From Volutella citrinella (Eukaryota > Ascomycota > Sordariomycetes > Hypocreales > Nectriaceae): DNA of 64,000 nt. Under the pieces are notes generated by a model that ran no database searches, was not told the origin of the DNA, and worked only from the letters and a program-made list of their open reading frames with translations. The translations under genes were made by a program, and so were the position numbers. The stretch is taken from NCBI GenBank assembly GCA_034401135.1, contig JAWZSP010000007.1, positions 1,302,001 through 1,366,000 on the forward strand, written 5' to 3'. Shown piece by piece: positions 25,594 through 36,796 of this stretch. The stretch's first letter is position 1, and every line of letters starts with the position of its first letter.

Positions 25594-28300
25594 TCAGAGC
25601 ATCGCCTGTGTGATATCCGGACCAGTTCCAATGCCCGTGATTGTCCTGAATATCCAATGCAGCCACGTCTCCGTTTCAAGTTGAACCTTGAGTGCCTCGG
25701 CTCGTTTCTCCATATCTCCCACCTGCCGTTCAAATGTCATGATGCCGTCCTCCACGTCGATAACCTTGGATTGCAAGGCATTGATCTCGTAGTCCAGCCG
25801 GGCAACGAGTACTTCGATCTCCCGTAGGCCATCGGTAAGATGTGCACGTTCCTCGCCAATCAACTCGTCCGAGCTGACCTGGACTCGCTGGCATGCTTCC
25901 GATAGCTGTTGATACAGGGCTTCAATCTCAGTTTTGTTTCGAGCGTATTGTTCATCAAGCTGCCCCAATGCGTTGACTTTGTCTGTGACCCACGGCTGCA
26001 ACTCCTGTTGTACGCTTCCAATTTGCCCGTGAAAGTGTCGTGCAAGTTCGCCGAGTGCTTCCATTGCCTGCGCATTCATCGCCGGCTCCTCTATGTCGAG
26101 AAGCGGGTCCCATGAGAGGACGGCGTCTTCGGCGTCGCTAAAAGACATGCGTCGAGGCCATCGGCTCTCGTTTACAGGACGTCTCAATGAGCAATCGAAG
26201 GCGAGTATACTATGCCGCCTGATCAAGCCTGTCTGTGCAATGTTCGCTTTCAACTCTGCATCTTGGGGCTCGCTATCATCAACCAACGAGCCGACGGCAG
26301 AAGGCGCATTGGAGAGGGTCTTCTTGCGCACCTCTGCCGCCAGGTCAATTAGCTCTCCTTCCTGCTGGATCCCCTTCTGTCCCTCATCTGCCGGCGTATG
26401 GAACGGCCTGATGTCGACTGTTGATGTGGAGGCAAACCGGCTCTCGCTGAGGCCGGGCAATGCATCCGGATCGCCTCTTTTCATGGCGGCCAGGTATTCT
26501 TCTGGTTTCTTATTCCACGTGAAAGCCCGATTTATACCGGCACCAGGAGGCGGCATCGCAACCACAGAGGTCATTGGCGCCGCGGTGTTAGGCGGCGCGC
26601 TGTATGGTGTGTCTGTGAAGTCCTCCTTTGCTGATACCGATGGTCGTGCATTATGGCCCCTCAAACCGCCTCCAACGGCGTCCTTGAACCGGCCAAACCC
26701 GGAGCGAGCGTTGCCTGCGACGCTCTTGAATACGTTCTTTCGGACTGCATCTCTGTCCGCCTGAGTTTCTCCGAAACTGGTGGCGGATCCAGGTGGAAAA
26801 GCCGAGTAGATGCCAGTCGGCTCCTCGGCTGGCTTGGCTTCAGGTTCGTCTTCTAGCGAAGAAGGCGGGGCGGTGCGTTTTGCGACGGGGGCCATGTTTT
26901 CTTCCTTCCAGAACGTGGCGCTGGTCATGTCTGGACTTCGATACGGTAGCTCGACTGTTCTTCGAGGCTTACCATGCCAGAGCCACTTGGCTCGCTCTCC
27001 GTAGGCCAGGCTGATGAACCTGTCAAGATCTAGGGTCTCGATATCGGCAAGACCGCCCTTGTCTTTCCCGGCCACCATACCCATGACGAGCTCGCCCCTC
27101 TTGCCACCGATTTCAGTGACGGTAGACTTTACAGCTCGCTGCACACCCCAGCCCTCCCCTCCGGCTGCAGCCTTTGCGGTGACACTGTAGAGTTTGAGGA
27201 GGGTTGGGCGGTCTAATCGCCTCGTCTTCTCAAGTTTCTGAGACTTTTGAAAGGATCCGATGCCGCGTTTCGTGCTTTCAATATCGAATACGTCCTTTGC
27301 CACCGGTGCACCGTACCAGTGCAACCTATTTCTTGCGCCCATGAGCATCCCAAGCAAGGCGGATACCGTCGAAGGCCCTAGGATGCCGTCTGTGGGCTCA
27401 AAGTTGTAGTGCTCTGCCCCAACCTCGGTCCACCAGTTATTGACAGCTGTTTCTGTCATGTCACAGAGCAGGCCGTCGATGTACTCGCGCCCCAGCTTCT
27501 CGAACAAATACAATGCGACTTGGCATAGTTTTATCAGCTCCAGGACGGCCTGGGAGAATGGCACGCGATCGCTCGTCTTGTACAGCTCCTGGAACTTGAC
27601 CTGCGTTGCCTCGGCCGGCTCAGTCAAGGTCAGGCCTGATCTTCCAGAGCACCCGAGTCGCTTCAAGTCTTCGTTTATTATGAAGGTGTGTCGGTATTTG
27701 CGAATATCTCCGTTTGGCACGAGAATGACGGTGAGAGCTGAGGGAAAGCTGCTCAAGTTTGTCACCATCAGTTCGCCCAGCGAGGTATCCTTGGGCCGAG
27801 CGTGGAACTTATGAATGGCCTTGAAGTAGATGCGCAGCTTCACCGGCCATAGGGTCTCGTCTGCCGGCACTGAGAGTATGCCAACCACCACCGAGTGCTT
27901 CTGATCGCCAGTATAGGTGACGACGACGAGGGTTGGGGACTGCCTGGAGCATGCCCATTGTTCGACAAGGTAGGATTCGTACCCGGCAAGGGTGGTTCGG
28001 CGCTCGACTACACTGACGCAGCTGTCGTCTTCGAGGAAGCTGTGTCGGCGGACAGGTTAGCTTTTGGCCGGGCGGCCGGCGGTGAGGAACGTACCGAAAA
28101 GCGACGGGGTCGGCGATGACGACGTTCTTCCGCTGGGGAGACGGAGAAGAGGAAGCATCGCCGTTCCCATCGGCAGTCTGTATGGCCAGCGGCGCGGGAG
28201 GGCCGTTCTGGGTCGCTGGTCGTGCTCCGCGCTGCGAAGGGCCCCTGAGGCCATCGTCCGGGCGGTGGACATAGGTCGGACTCATCAGTGGGTAGGCCAT
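25594..28300 (-). CDS. STB6-like (Sin3-binding) protein
   Basis: Two exons (28095-28300, 25594-28039) with a 55-nt intron encode 883 residues. The first ATG in frame is at 28300; a GTG lies further upstream in the same frame. After a proline-rich leader, the sequence from about residue 60 to 280 (DPVAFR ... SYLVEQWACSR ... TNLSSFPSALTVILVPNGD) matches my memory of the STB6-like N-terminal domain found in fungal relatives of yeast Stb2/Stb6, which were isolated as Sin3-interacting proteins. The middle is disordered and rich in Pro, Ser and Lys. Residues of about 700-850 are predicted coiled coil (repeated Leu/Glu heptads), followed by a short hydrophobic tail (WLHWIFRTITGIG). A nuclear, co-repressor-linked role is inferred from the family only. 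It is divergent to GID2, 922 bp away. Confidence 0.82.
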
Positions 28301-29222
28301 GGCGTCTTCATGGGTCCCGAGAGGTGTTTGTATCTTCTCCGAGCTGCATCCTTGGCCACGCAAGCCGAGATGGTGTGGCGGTAGACACGGCACACACGAG
28401 CCGCTCGGATATTTCTGCTCGATGTCGAGATGAAGTGTAGCCGATCCCCACGCATGTGATGCAATGCCTTGGGGCGGGTACCACTGTGCGAGGCGGCGGT
28501 TTATTTAGTTACCTAGTAGCTTAGGTTGCTTCGTTTAGTCGGGGCCCGCGGGCGGGGCACTGATCGCTAATAGCTGCAAGGCCTGCTGCAACCAGGGGAG
28601 CAGCCACGGGGTGTGCCCTGGGCATGGGTCCAGAGGCTATTTCGTTATTCGTATACGGAGCGAGCAGCACTCAGTGTTGGGCTCTAGCTTGACGCGAGTA
28701 CGGCGGGTCCTTGGCACAGCACCAGAGCAGTGCGGGATGTCGGCTCTGTTGGCTGCCCGGCCTGCTTTCCATCCGTCGCTGGCTCACTGCGACAAGACAA
28801 AGAGGTCTCTCCGAGTTACACCGTAGTAGTCTCGACGTTTCAGTGGCTTGTGAAAATGACGACAGCAATTGTTCAGCTACTACCACCCGAGACCCTGTGA
28901 CCCCGAGTACTCCGAAAATAGCATATAACATCGCTTACAATCATATGCCATCCTTTTCCTTATCGATAAGCCCCGGCCGGCCATGCCCCCATGGTGCTGA
29001 TGCATCATAGGCCCATCTGGATCCGACCGATAGCTCCCACTGCAGACCTCAGACGACCAGCACGACCACCCACTTGCGCGCTTGCAACTGCAAAGAGCAA
29101 GCCCGGATGCTAGCATCCCGGAAGAACTTGAGCACATAATCCCGAAGCACCACAGCCAGCGAGGCCTGCCTCGCTCGAAGGCTCACACGACACAGAAGGG
29201 CCCCAGCGAGCATCTAGCAGCC
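28301..29222. other. divergent promoter region between STB6-like and GID2 genes
   Basis: Bidirectional upstream region of 922 bp. A TTACCTAG...CTTAGGTT motif occurs at about 28509-28527, some 210 bp upstream of the STB6-like start. There is no open frame of interest. Confidence 0.5.
28509..28527. promoter_or_regulatory. TACCTAG...CTTAGGT motif
   Basis: Inverted half-sites TACCTAG and CTTAGGT are separated by about 2 bp in the promoter of the STB6-like gene. They are related to the words at 3154, 50605 and 57924. The function is unknown. Confidence 0.3.
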
Positions 29223-30571
29223 ATGCCCGGATCGGACAACATCTCGCCGTTCGCGCCGCTCATGGTCGAGCTGGCTCGAATGAGGAAGTCAAACCTGACG
29301 GCTGCCATCAGTGATGTGGACAAGATTATCGATCTGCTGTCATCGGTGCGGGAGCAGGTTGCAGGAGGTAAGCTGGCTGTTCGTACCCAGTACACCGTCG
29401 CCCATATGCTAACCTCCCCCGAGAACCAGATGCCCACCGAATCGGCATGGCGATGACGACTCTACAGAACCCGGTCAAGGCCCGGGTTGAGGCTATCACT
29501 CAGGATTTGAAGGAGGTCACCAAGGCCCAGAAGGCTTTTGGCAAGGCCCTCGACAAGGCAATGCCCTCCCGGGAGCTCCCCATGGAGACGGACGCCATGG
29601 CAGACCACCCCGGCCTCATCAACCGCGCCATCGCCATGCACCTGCTCCGCGAGGGCCAGTTTTCTGTCGCATCCACCTTCATCAACGAGACTCAGGACCA
29701 CCCCCCTCACCGCGCGACCTATACACCTGCCCGCACCGACGAGGATGGCGACGACGACATGGACCACGATGAGGACGACGAGTTTGCGTCAGACCTGCGA
29801 AATCTCCATTCCGAAGACCTGCAAAACAAATTCACCTCAATGTACAGCATTCTTTCGCAACTCCGGGACCGCAACCTCGTCCCAGCCATCGAATGGGCCC
29901 GCCTCAACAGCCCCCAGCTGCAGCTCAAGGGCAGCACCCTCGAGTTTGAGCTCAGCAAGCTCCAGTTCGTCTGGCTCTTCAAGGGCCCCGAGATCAACGG
30001 GCTTCCAGACGACGAGAACAACGGCCAGCTCGGCGCTCTTGCGTACGCCCGTGCCCACTTTGGCCGGTTCCAGGCCCGTCACCTGCGGGACATCCAGCAG
30101 CTCTGCGCGGCCATGGTCTACGCACCAAACCTGGCCGCCTCGCCGTACCGTCGCATCTTTGAGACCGAGTCGGCCTTTGACGACGTTGCCATGTCCTTCA
30201 CTCGCGAGTTTTGTTCCCTGCTTGGCCTCTCGGCCGAGTCACCCCTGTACATGGCCGTTACCGCCGGCTCCATTGCCCTGCCGCGCCTCATCAAGTACAC
30301 GACCTACATGCGTGAAAAGAAGACGGAGTGGACCACGGAGAACGAGCTGGCCTTTGAAACGCCTCTCCCGGAATCCATGATTTACCACCCCATCTTCGTC
30401 TGCCCCGTGAGCAAGGAACAAACTACCGAGAACAACCCCGCTATGCTGCTGCCCTGTGGTCACGTCATATGCCGTGACTCCCTGAGCAATATTACAAAGG
30501 CCTCGCGGTACAAGTGCCCCTACTGCCCCACCGAGGGACAGCTCAAGGATGCGATTAAGATTCGGTTTTGA
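29223..30571 (+). CDS. rmd5: GID/CTLH E3 ubiquitin ligase subunit Rmd5/Gid2
   Basis: Two exons (29223-29367, 29430-30571) with a 62-nt intron encode 428 residues. An N-terminal coiled-coil stretch is followed by a LisH-like helix pair (HPGLINRAIAMHLLREGQF, about 108-126), an acidic insert, then a CTLH/CRA helical region (FASDLRNLHSEDLQ ... ARLNSPQLQLKG). The C-terminus (373-415) is the divergent RING of this family: CPVSKE..., LPCGHVICRD, YKCPYCP; the first zinc site lacks the usual second cysteine, as is normal for Rmd5. With Gid9/Fyv10 it forms the catalytic core of the GID complex, which ubiquitinates gluconeogenic enzymes when glucose returns. The gene ends tail-to-tail with the UPF0658 gene. 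Confidence 0.93.
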
Positions 30572-31425
30572 TGACGGTTACGGCATCAATCATGCTATAC
30601 CGCATCTCACGCCTAATCCTTTTTGCCTTTTCCTTTCAACTTTCTCTTTCTCTGTCTTCTTGGTATCCAGCATTTGGTCGTCGGCGTTAGGAGGTTTGGG
30701 CGTACGGGAAAGATCATTGATAATAGGGGAGCAAGGACTTTATCTCATGGGTTTCTCGGAGTTGACAGCTGGTTCTGCTCCGCTGCCAAGGAATAGCTCA
30801 AATCTAGCACTTCAGAGATGGCACCTGGTTTCATTAGAGTAGGCTTCTGGCCCATATCAAATACTGAATTATGATAGGCATCCCTGAGTCTCGCCACTTA
30901 TTGAGATTCTGGTGTAATCCTGAAGTTCAGAGTCATATACTTTGTAGGTGTCATGAAATAGATTGCCCTATCAACACTACTAGGCTCTCCACATAACCTC
31001 AGCCCTCCTAATTAGGCCCTAGTCAGACTCCGTAAGATCAAAAGCACATGGGCCAGGAGAAGTGAAGGGACGTGGGCCATCCAACGACCGCTTTGCTCCT
31101 GATTCCGAAAAGACAAGAGATCATGTCCAGGTATATCTGATATGGGGGACGGCTTCAAGGCCTGTATGCAACCGACTTGGCAACAAAAAAAAACCAACGT
31201 AAAAGAAAAATATAATCCGAAAGAGATCGGAGGGGGATATCTTTGAACCGCCATCTGCTCACGCCGCTTCCACCTGGTCACCGTCCGTGTCGAGCCTGCC
31301 CTGTCTGACTGGTGCCTTGATGAGGTTGAAGAAATTTTGTGCCCGTTTCATAAACTCGTTTCTTTGTACAATGATGACGACGCACCCGAGGTGCAAATCC
31401 ACATCCACCGAGAGGCTGTGCTTGC
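30572..31425. other. convergent 3' region between GID2 and the UPF0658 gene
   Basis: This is 854 bp of AT-richer DNA between two converging genes. Open frames are under 100 codons and featureless. It must hold both 3' UTRs; nothing else is seen. Confidence 0.5.
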
Positions 31426-32816
31426 TTAATCGATGGTCATGCGGCTGGGTTGAGCAGGGACATCATTCAGGCTGATCGAGTTCAGGTCTGGCTTCTCGTC
31501 GACCTTGCCCTTCTTGGAGACCAGATGGGGCTTCAGGCCCTTGTTGAAGTTGAGCATGCAGATGATAGCATTGGTGATGGTGAGAACGATGAGCAGAATT
31601 GTGATGACGGCAAAGGCGGTCAGAGACTTGCGGACGGCAAAGTAGAGCTGAGAGTAGCCGGGTTGATAGATTCGGACAAGCTTGAAAATGAAATAGCTGA
31701 GGCCACCGAGGTAAAGAATGATGACGGCAACCATGCCGAACTTGTTCTCCTTGCGGGTGAAATAGGCGGCGCTGAGGAGAATGCCAATGGTGATAGGGAT
31801 GGTGACGATAGTCAGGGCGAATTCGGGATCGTTTCTAGCGGTGACGACGACGACGAACTGGATGATGAAACCGAGGAAGAAGAAAAAGTCGAACTTGAGG
31901 AGAGCAATGTAAATCTGCGCGACTGGTCAGCATCGTCCGATTCTTGGGCATACCAGTTCGCAGCTTACCTGGTAGTGGAGGAAACGCTTCTTCATGCGGT
32001 AGTCGGCACCAATGTTCTTAAGAATGTCCCACGCATACTCCTGGTAGATCTTCCACGACACAAAGGCCATGCCGACGGTAGCGAGAGCGATGATGGCAGG
32101 AATAGCCACGAGATAGGGCCTCATTTCGGGCCAGAGAGTGCCATTGGGGATATCGTCTCGAAGACTGTTGTGCTTCTCGAGAACTTGGATGGCTTCCTGA
32201 ATCTGATCGACCTGGATGGTGGTGTAGATCATGAGGGCCAGGTTGGAGAAGCAGACTCCAATGACCTGAATCGTGTTCTTCATACGCAGGGCGTCCCAGA
32301 CAACGACCAGTGTGTAGAGGAAACCGAAAATGAAGAGAGTCAGGAATGTCGGGATGATGAGCCGTTGAGACTCAACCTCGCGAATCTTCATATTTGGGCC
32401 CAGGCTGTTTTGGAACTTGGCGAAAACATAACTAATGGCATGTTAGCGTGTATTGCATTGCGAGTCTGAGAGGCAACGCACGATTCAAAGGCGATGCAAA
32501 GAATGGCCTGGAGAGTAGCCACAGCCATAAAACAGGCCGGCCAGCGGCTCTTCAGGAAGCCCGTCTTATTATTGTAAGTGCTCTGGGCAGGAGCTGATGG
32601 AGTCAGGCCTTCCCGATAAGCGAAACCTTGTTGCTGATCGGGGGCGACGGCAGACGTGTCGGCGCCATAAGTAGGCTGAGGAGGGTATGCGGGCTGGGCC
32701 GTGTCCTGGACGAAGTGGCCATCATCTCGAGGCTCGCTGAAGGTGCGGTCATAGTAGCCGTATGATTCGTTTTCTCTGCCAAGCAGTGACTTGCGAGATT
32801 CGAGACGGGAGGCCAC
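31426..32816 (-). CDS. UPF0658 Golgi apparatus membrane protein
   Basis: Three exons (32482-32816, 31969-32431, 31426-31914) are joined over 50- and 54-nt introns. If translation begins at the GTG of 32816, the product has 428 residues. A tyrosine- and proline-rich cytosolic head of about 90 residues is followed by roughly seven hydrophobic spans (from WPACFMAVATLQAILC onward), and the tail is short and polar. The pattern and motifs (KNTIQVIG, FLHYQIYIALLKFDFFFFLGF) match the UPF0658 family, placed in the Golgi in fission yeast; the molecular function is unknown. The oddity is the start: the coding frame runs back to a TGA at about 32840 without any ATG, and the first in-frame ATG lies inside the first membrane span. 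The GTG at 32816 has A at -3 and G at +4. An unseen upstream exon or a base error are the alternatives. Confidence 0.8.
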
Positions 32817-35800
32817 GATGGGCAATCGATCGACTCCAACCGGGAGTCACGGGTGATGAGATGGAGATTAGGGGGCGAGGAGGGCGGCCGAGTTGGTCGG
32901 CAGGTTAGAATCGATGGCAGCCGCGATGGTAGTCGTCGAGTTTGTTGCTGTGGAGGATGGCACAGGACGATGGGACGGATAAGGAAATTCGGTCGTCGTC
33001 CAAGCAGCGGTGGACGGTTGGGGGCGGCGCGTGCGGCAGACGAGGGGAGAGCTGACGGGAGACGCGCGAAGAAGCGACGGAAAACGAGGGACTGGCCGCT
33101 GTGACAAAACGCTACCCGGTTGGAGATGGGGACGCAGATGCGAAGATGGGTGTTGATGCGCACGCCAGGGGGGGCTGCCGGAGAGCGATGGAGGGAGAAG
33201 TGAGGCAAGAGCGTTAGAGAAGGAGAACGGTTGAGCGGTGCTGAAACAAGAGAAGAAGAGGATCGGATGGAGAAATAGCAGGGTGGCCGGGGCGGCAGGG
33301 GTTGTTTTAGAATGGATGGGATTGTGATTTTTAGCGGCAGACCAAGCTCTGGGCTCTGGGCGTTTTCGCGGTCGTTGTCAGAGACTCCCGAGGGCAAGGG
33401 TCGGGGGGGGGGAGGGCTGAGGGGCAGCTTATTTACGGAGCGCGCTGGGGGCGCTCTTTGGGAAGCCAAAAAACAGGGAGCCGCTGGCACAGATTACAGC
33501 CTCCAGTCCTGGGTAGGACTAGTGCTAGTCAGTCAGTCAGACGGCCAGTGGAGCCTCCCAAGGTTGCCTGGGGTGCCTTGGCGGACGCAGCCCGTTGAGG
33601 CTTGCTTGGCTACCTTACAGGTGCCTTTACGTCGGGTAGTACCTCCCAAGTTGGCTCCAGCGGGCTCGGTTCCTCCGTCTGTTTTGCAGCACTGACGCGC
33701 GCCGGGGCTCTGCTGTTCCAATTTGACTCTAACACACACATTGTCGGAGTGTGCAGTTGGTGACGCTGCTCGCAAGACGCAGCGCAAGCAGCTCGAACCA
33801 GATGATGCCACGGAGCTGCTCGATGGGTGGCCGGGCTCGCCGCGCTACCGAACATCGGTAGGTTTAAGGTAATCTCCTGAACGCCTGTGGCTACCCGTCC
33901 AGCCACAGTCCTTGCCGTTGCTGGCTTGTCCTACTGCGTAGCCCACCACACAGTCCTGCTCTTCGAACACTAATCCTGACTATTGGTACGGAATATGTAC
34001 AATTCAAATGGTTTGTCCTAGGGTTATCGCATAGGCTGAATCTAGGTGCCGGCATGGCCCAGGCCAAAGCGCCATGCTCGTCTCAGAGGCGTTCCTCTGA
34101 CGGGAAGCACGTCGGGCAGACGCGTATCGAGCCAGACAGTCTGTGTCACTTTGTGTCTGACGTCGCTTTCTTTCTCCTGGCTCAGCGTCGCCCTTGACTG
34201 ACATGGACAAGAGGCGGCCTCCAGTGCGCAGTGTGCCCTCCGCTGTGTAAGCACGGTCCCCAACAATGGAACCTGGAAGGCTGGAAGGGCTTCCCGGGAT
34301 TCAGGTCCTGCCCGGGGCAGAGCGGGTGCTCGGATACCGTATTCTATCTCCGATGTGTGATTTGCTGCCGCGTTCCCAGAAATTGGCCCAGCCGGGCTCT
34401 CTATCTAATGAGCCAGGGGCATCACCGGGCTCTTTTATTTTCCCCGGGCAACGGCGATTTTACTATTACCGTATTGCCGATTGCTTCCTCTGCTCGAGCA
34501 ACAGCGAGCAGGGTGCTATTTTGTTGTTGTTGAATGAGCAACCCTGCGCGACAGCATGTTTGACACTGTCACGCCGATCAGCGACGACCGCCCCCCTGAG
34601 AGGCGCGTGGCATATCTGAGCCCATACGTCCCGTCCGTATGGAGTACCAAGTAGACAGTTGACATGCAGCACACTGGAGCCGTTATTAGTCCAGACAAGA
34701 AAGCAATACTATGCACAAACATGCAATAATAATCGCTGCCTCATGCGGGTAGGAAGCAGCAGGCAATTGATCCTTGTTGAGGGCCGCTCCCGCCAGCGAT
34801 GGACCAGAAGCTGGGGGAGCAGCCTGGCTGTGCAAATACGAGGCTGAGCACATGTCCACACTGTTAGGGTGTGTCCCAGATGCTCCCTGAATCCCATCAG
34901 TTGGTAGCCTTCCCACTAACGGCGACTACATGAGGTGCTGAAGCTCCCACCTCACAGGCGCCACTAGCGTCCAGCATTAGCGAGTGCCCAGGGCGGGCTC
35001 TACTGCAACGACATGGATCGGCGAGCAGACTAGCGGCAGGGCGGGAACATTCGTTACAGCCACACTTGGCACCACCCAGTCCCCGTGAGGCCTGTCGTGA
35101 CGCATCCACAGATGGGCTGTGCGGCGTGTGCGCCATTCTCAATCTCCGTGCATCTTCTTGCTACTGCAGCTAAAAGCAAGGTAGCAAGAAGTTGGAACCT
35201 GGCTGTGCCTCACTGGCCGTAGGGCTCACTTCTGAACGCATGGAGAAGAACGAGTCACACCGCGCAGCAGAGGTTCAGAATTGTTTTCTTTCCTTTTAGT
35301 TAGTTGCTGATGCCCGTAGGAGTTGAGCCCAGCCAACCTGGTCGTTGGAATGAGAGGATGACGTGAGGTCGCCGACGTTGCTCTCCTGCCATTAATTACC
35401 CGTCCGTCTCATGTACTGCGGGCTACTATCAAGCGTCCACGTAGTTGGCAGGCCCGTCAAGGGAATCGTATTAGCACGTCGGAATGCATCTCTGCACTCT
35501 GCACACCATGACCGTCTTTGAGAGGCGTCTACCGTCACCGTTGGCACCTTTGCTGCAACGGTCCAGCAGAAGCTCCCGCCTTGATGTTGCGCGGCCCCCA
35601 CTGCAGCAGCATAGACGGCATCCGACATTGGGCAACGAACTCATATCATGTGGCCTCTCAGCCCAGCGTGAGACAATCACAAACCATGTCAATGGGCGGG
35701 ACATGACATGACAGGCGACGTGCACAAACGAGCGGCACCTGCATGCGGGTTGGTGGCCCCAGCCTTTCGCAGCCACCGCCAGTGACCACCCTCACTAAAT

Positions 35801-36796
35801 TTGGCGTCTGGTAGGCCGCGACAAATTTAGCAACACGGGCCTGCTGCTAATGTTGCCATGCTCAGAATCTCAGTGCGCTTTTGCAGACTGCCCGCAGTAG
35901 GCCCGCCCCCAACCCGTCCACACCTTGGTCTGGATAGATCAAGGATGCATCATGGTGAGGACGTCACTCAGCCTGGAACAGCCGAACCCCAACCCGAGAA
36001 CTAACCCTGAGCCGCAATGTGAAGGGCCTGAGCTCTCCCCTCGACCTTTTGCCGTTGCATCTATGCCATACCGGAGTGGCCTAACGCGCCCGGAACTGGG
36101 AGGGGTACCATGAATCGACCTGACTCTTAGGACAACCCTCTTCATCATGATGCTGCGGGGTAGTTTCGCCAGTAAATGGCTTTGGCTCACCTGCAGGTTT
36201 CTCCCAATGCCGATCCCTTCGTATTTCCTCCTCGCCAGCTGCTTGCTGCACTGGAGCGCGAAAGAGTGGTTGCACTCCTCAGAAGACCACCAAACCAGGT
36301 GCCCAGGTAGATTCTTATTGGTGCTTGGTTAGTTGGCTTCCTGCGCTTCAATGCTGTGTCTGGTCGACATATTGAGCTGGTGATGCAGCCCAAGCATTGA
36401 TACCCTCTCTGGCCATCCTTCACAAGTCGACTAACAGTCAGACATGTCCATGTTCCGAAGCCTAGAGGGTATGGCGAGGGGCTGCGTACATCAAGTCAAA
36501 CACTTGCCTCCAAGGACACGAGGATGGAAACAAATAGTTCATTTAAATTTCACCAAGGCTACCAAACACCGTGCGGCCGCCAAAGAAGAGCCTACGACTT
36601 ATTGGCTACACATCCGTCGGAGCTGTTCCGTCTATCCTATGACGCCCAGCCAGCAAACTATCTTTCTTACACTGGAACCCTGTATTCCTCCCATAATCGA
36701 TACACGCGGTGGCTTTTCCTTCGTTCTTTCATTTTTGTCATTATTGTTGTGTTGTATGTGGTGGCATGATATCTCGTACGCGGGCAGCATCCGATG
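32817..36796. other. 4-kb stretch without genes, including an ATG-free leader
   Basis: No gene is supported. The part next to the UPF0658 gene is peculiar: from 33738 down to 32753 the minus strand contains no ATG, while the plus strand has about fifteen. This suggests a transcribed 5' leader selected against upstream starts. From 33.8 to 36.8 kb there are only short overlapping frames on both strands with no domain. Confidence 0.5.

Noticed and set aside
31450..32469. 339-codon open frame on the plus strand
   Set aside because: It lies antisense to the UPF0658 membrane protein gene and reads straight through that gene's introns. It is acidic and domain-free, a shadow of the hydrophobic codons on the other strand.
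32603..33490. 295-codon minus-strand frame upstream of the UPF0658 gene
   Set aside because: It is proline- and arginine-rich without any domain, begins without ATG until deep inside, and overlaps the well-supported UPF0658 exon in another frame.
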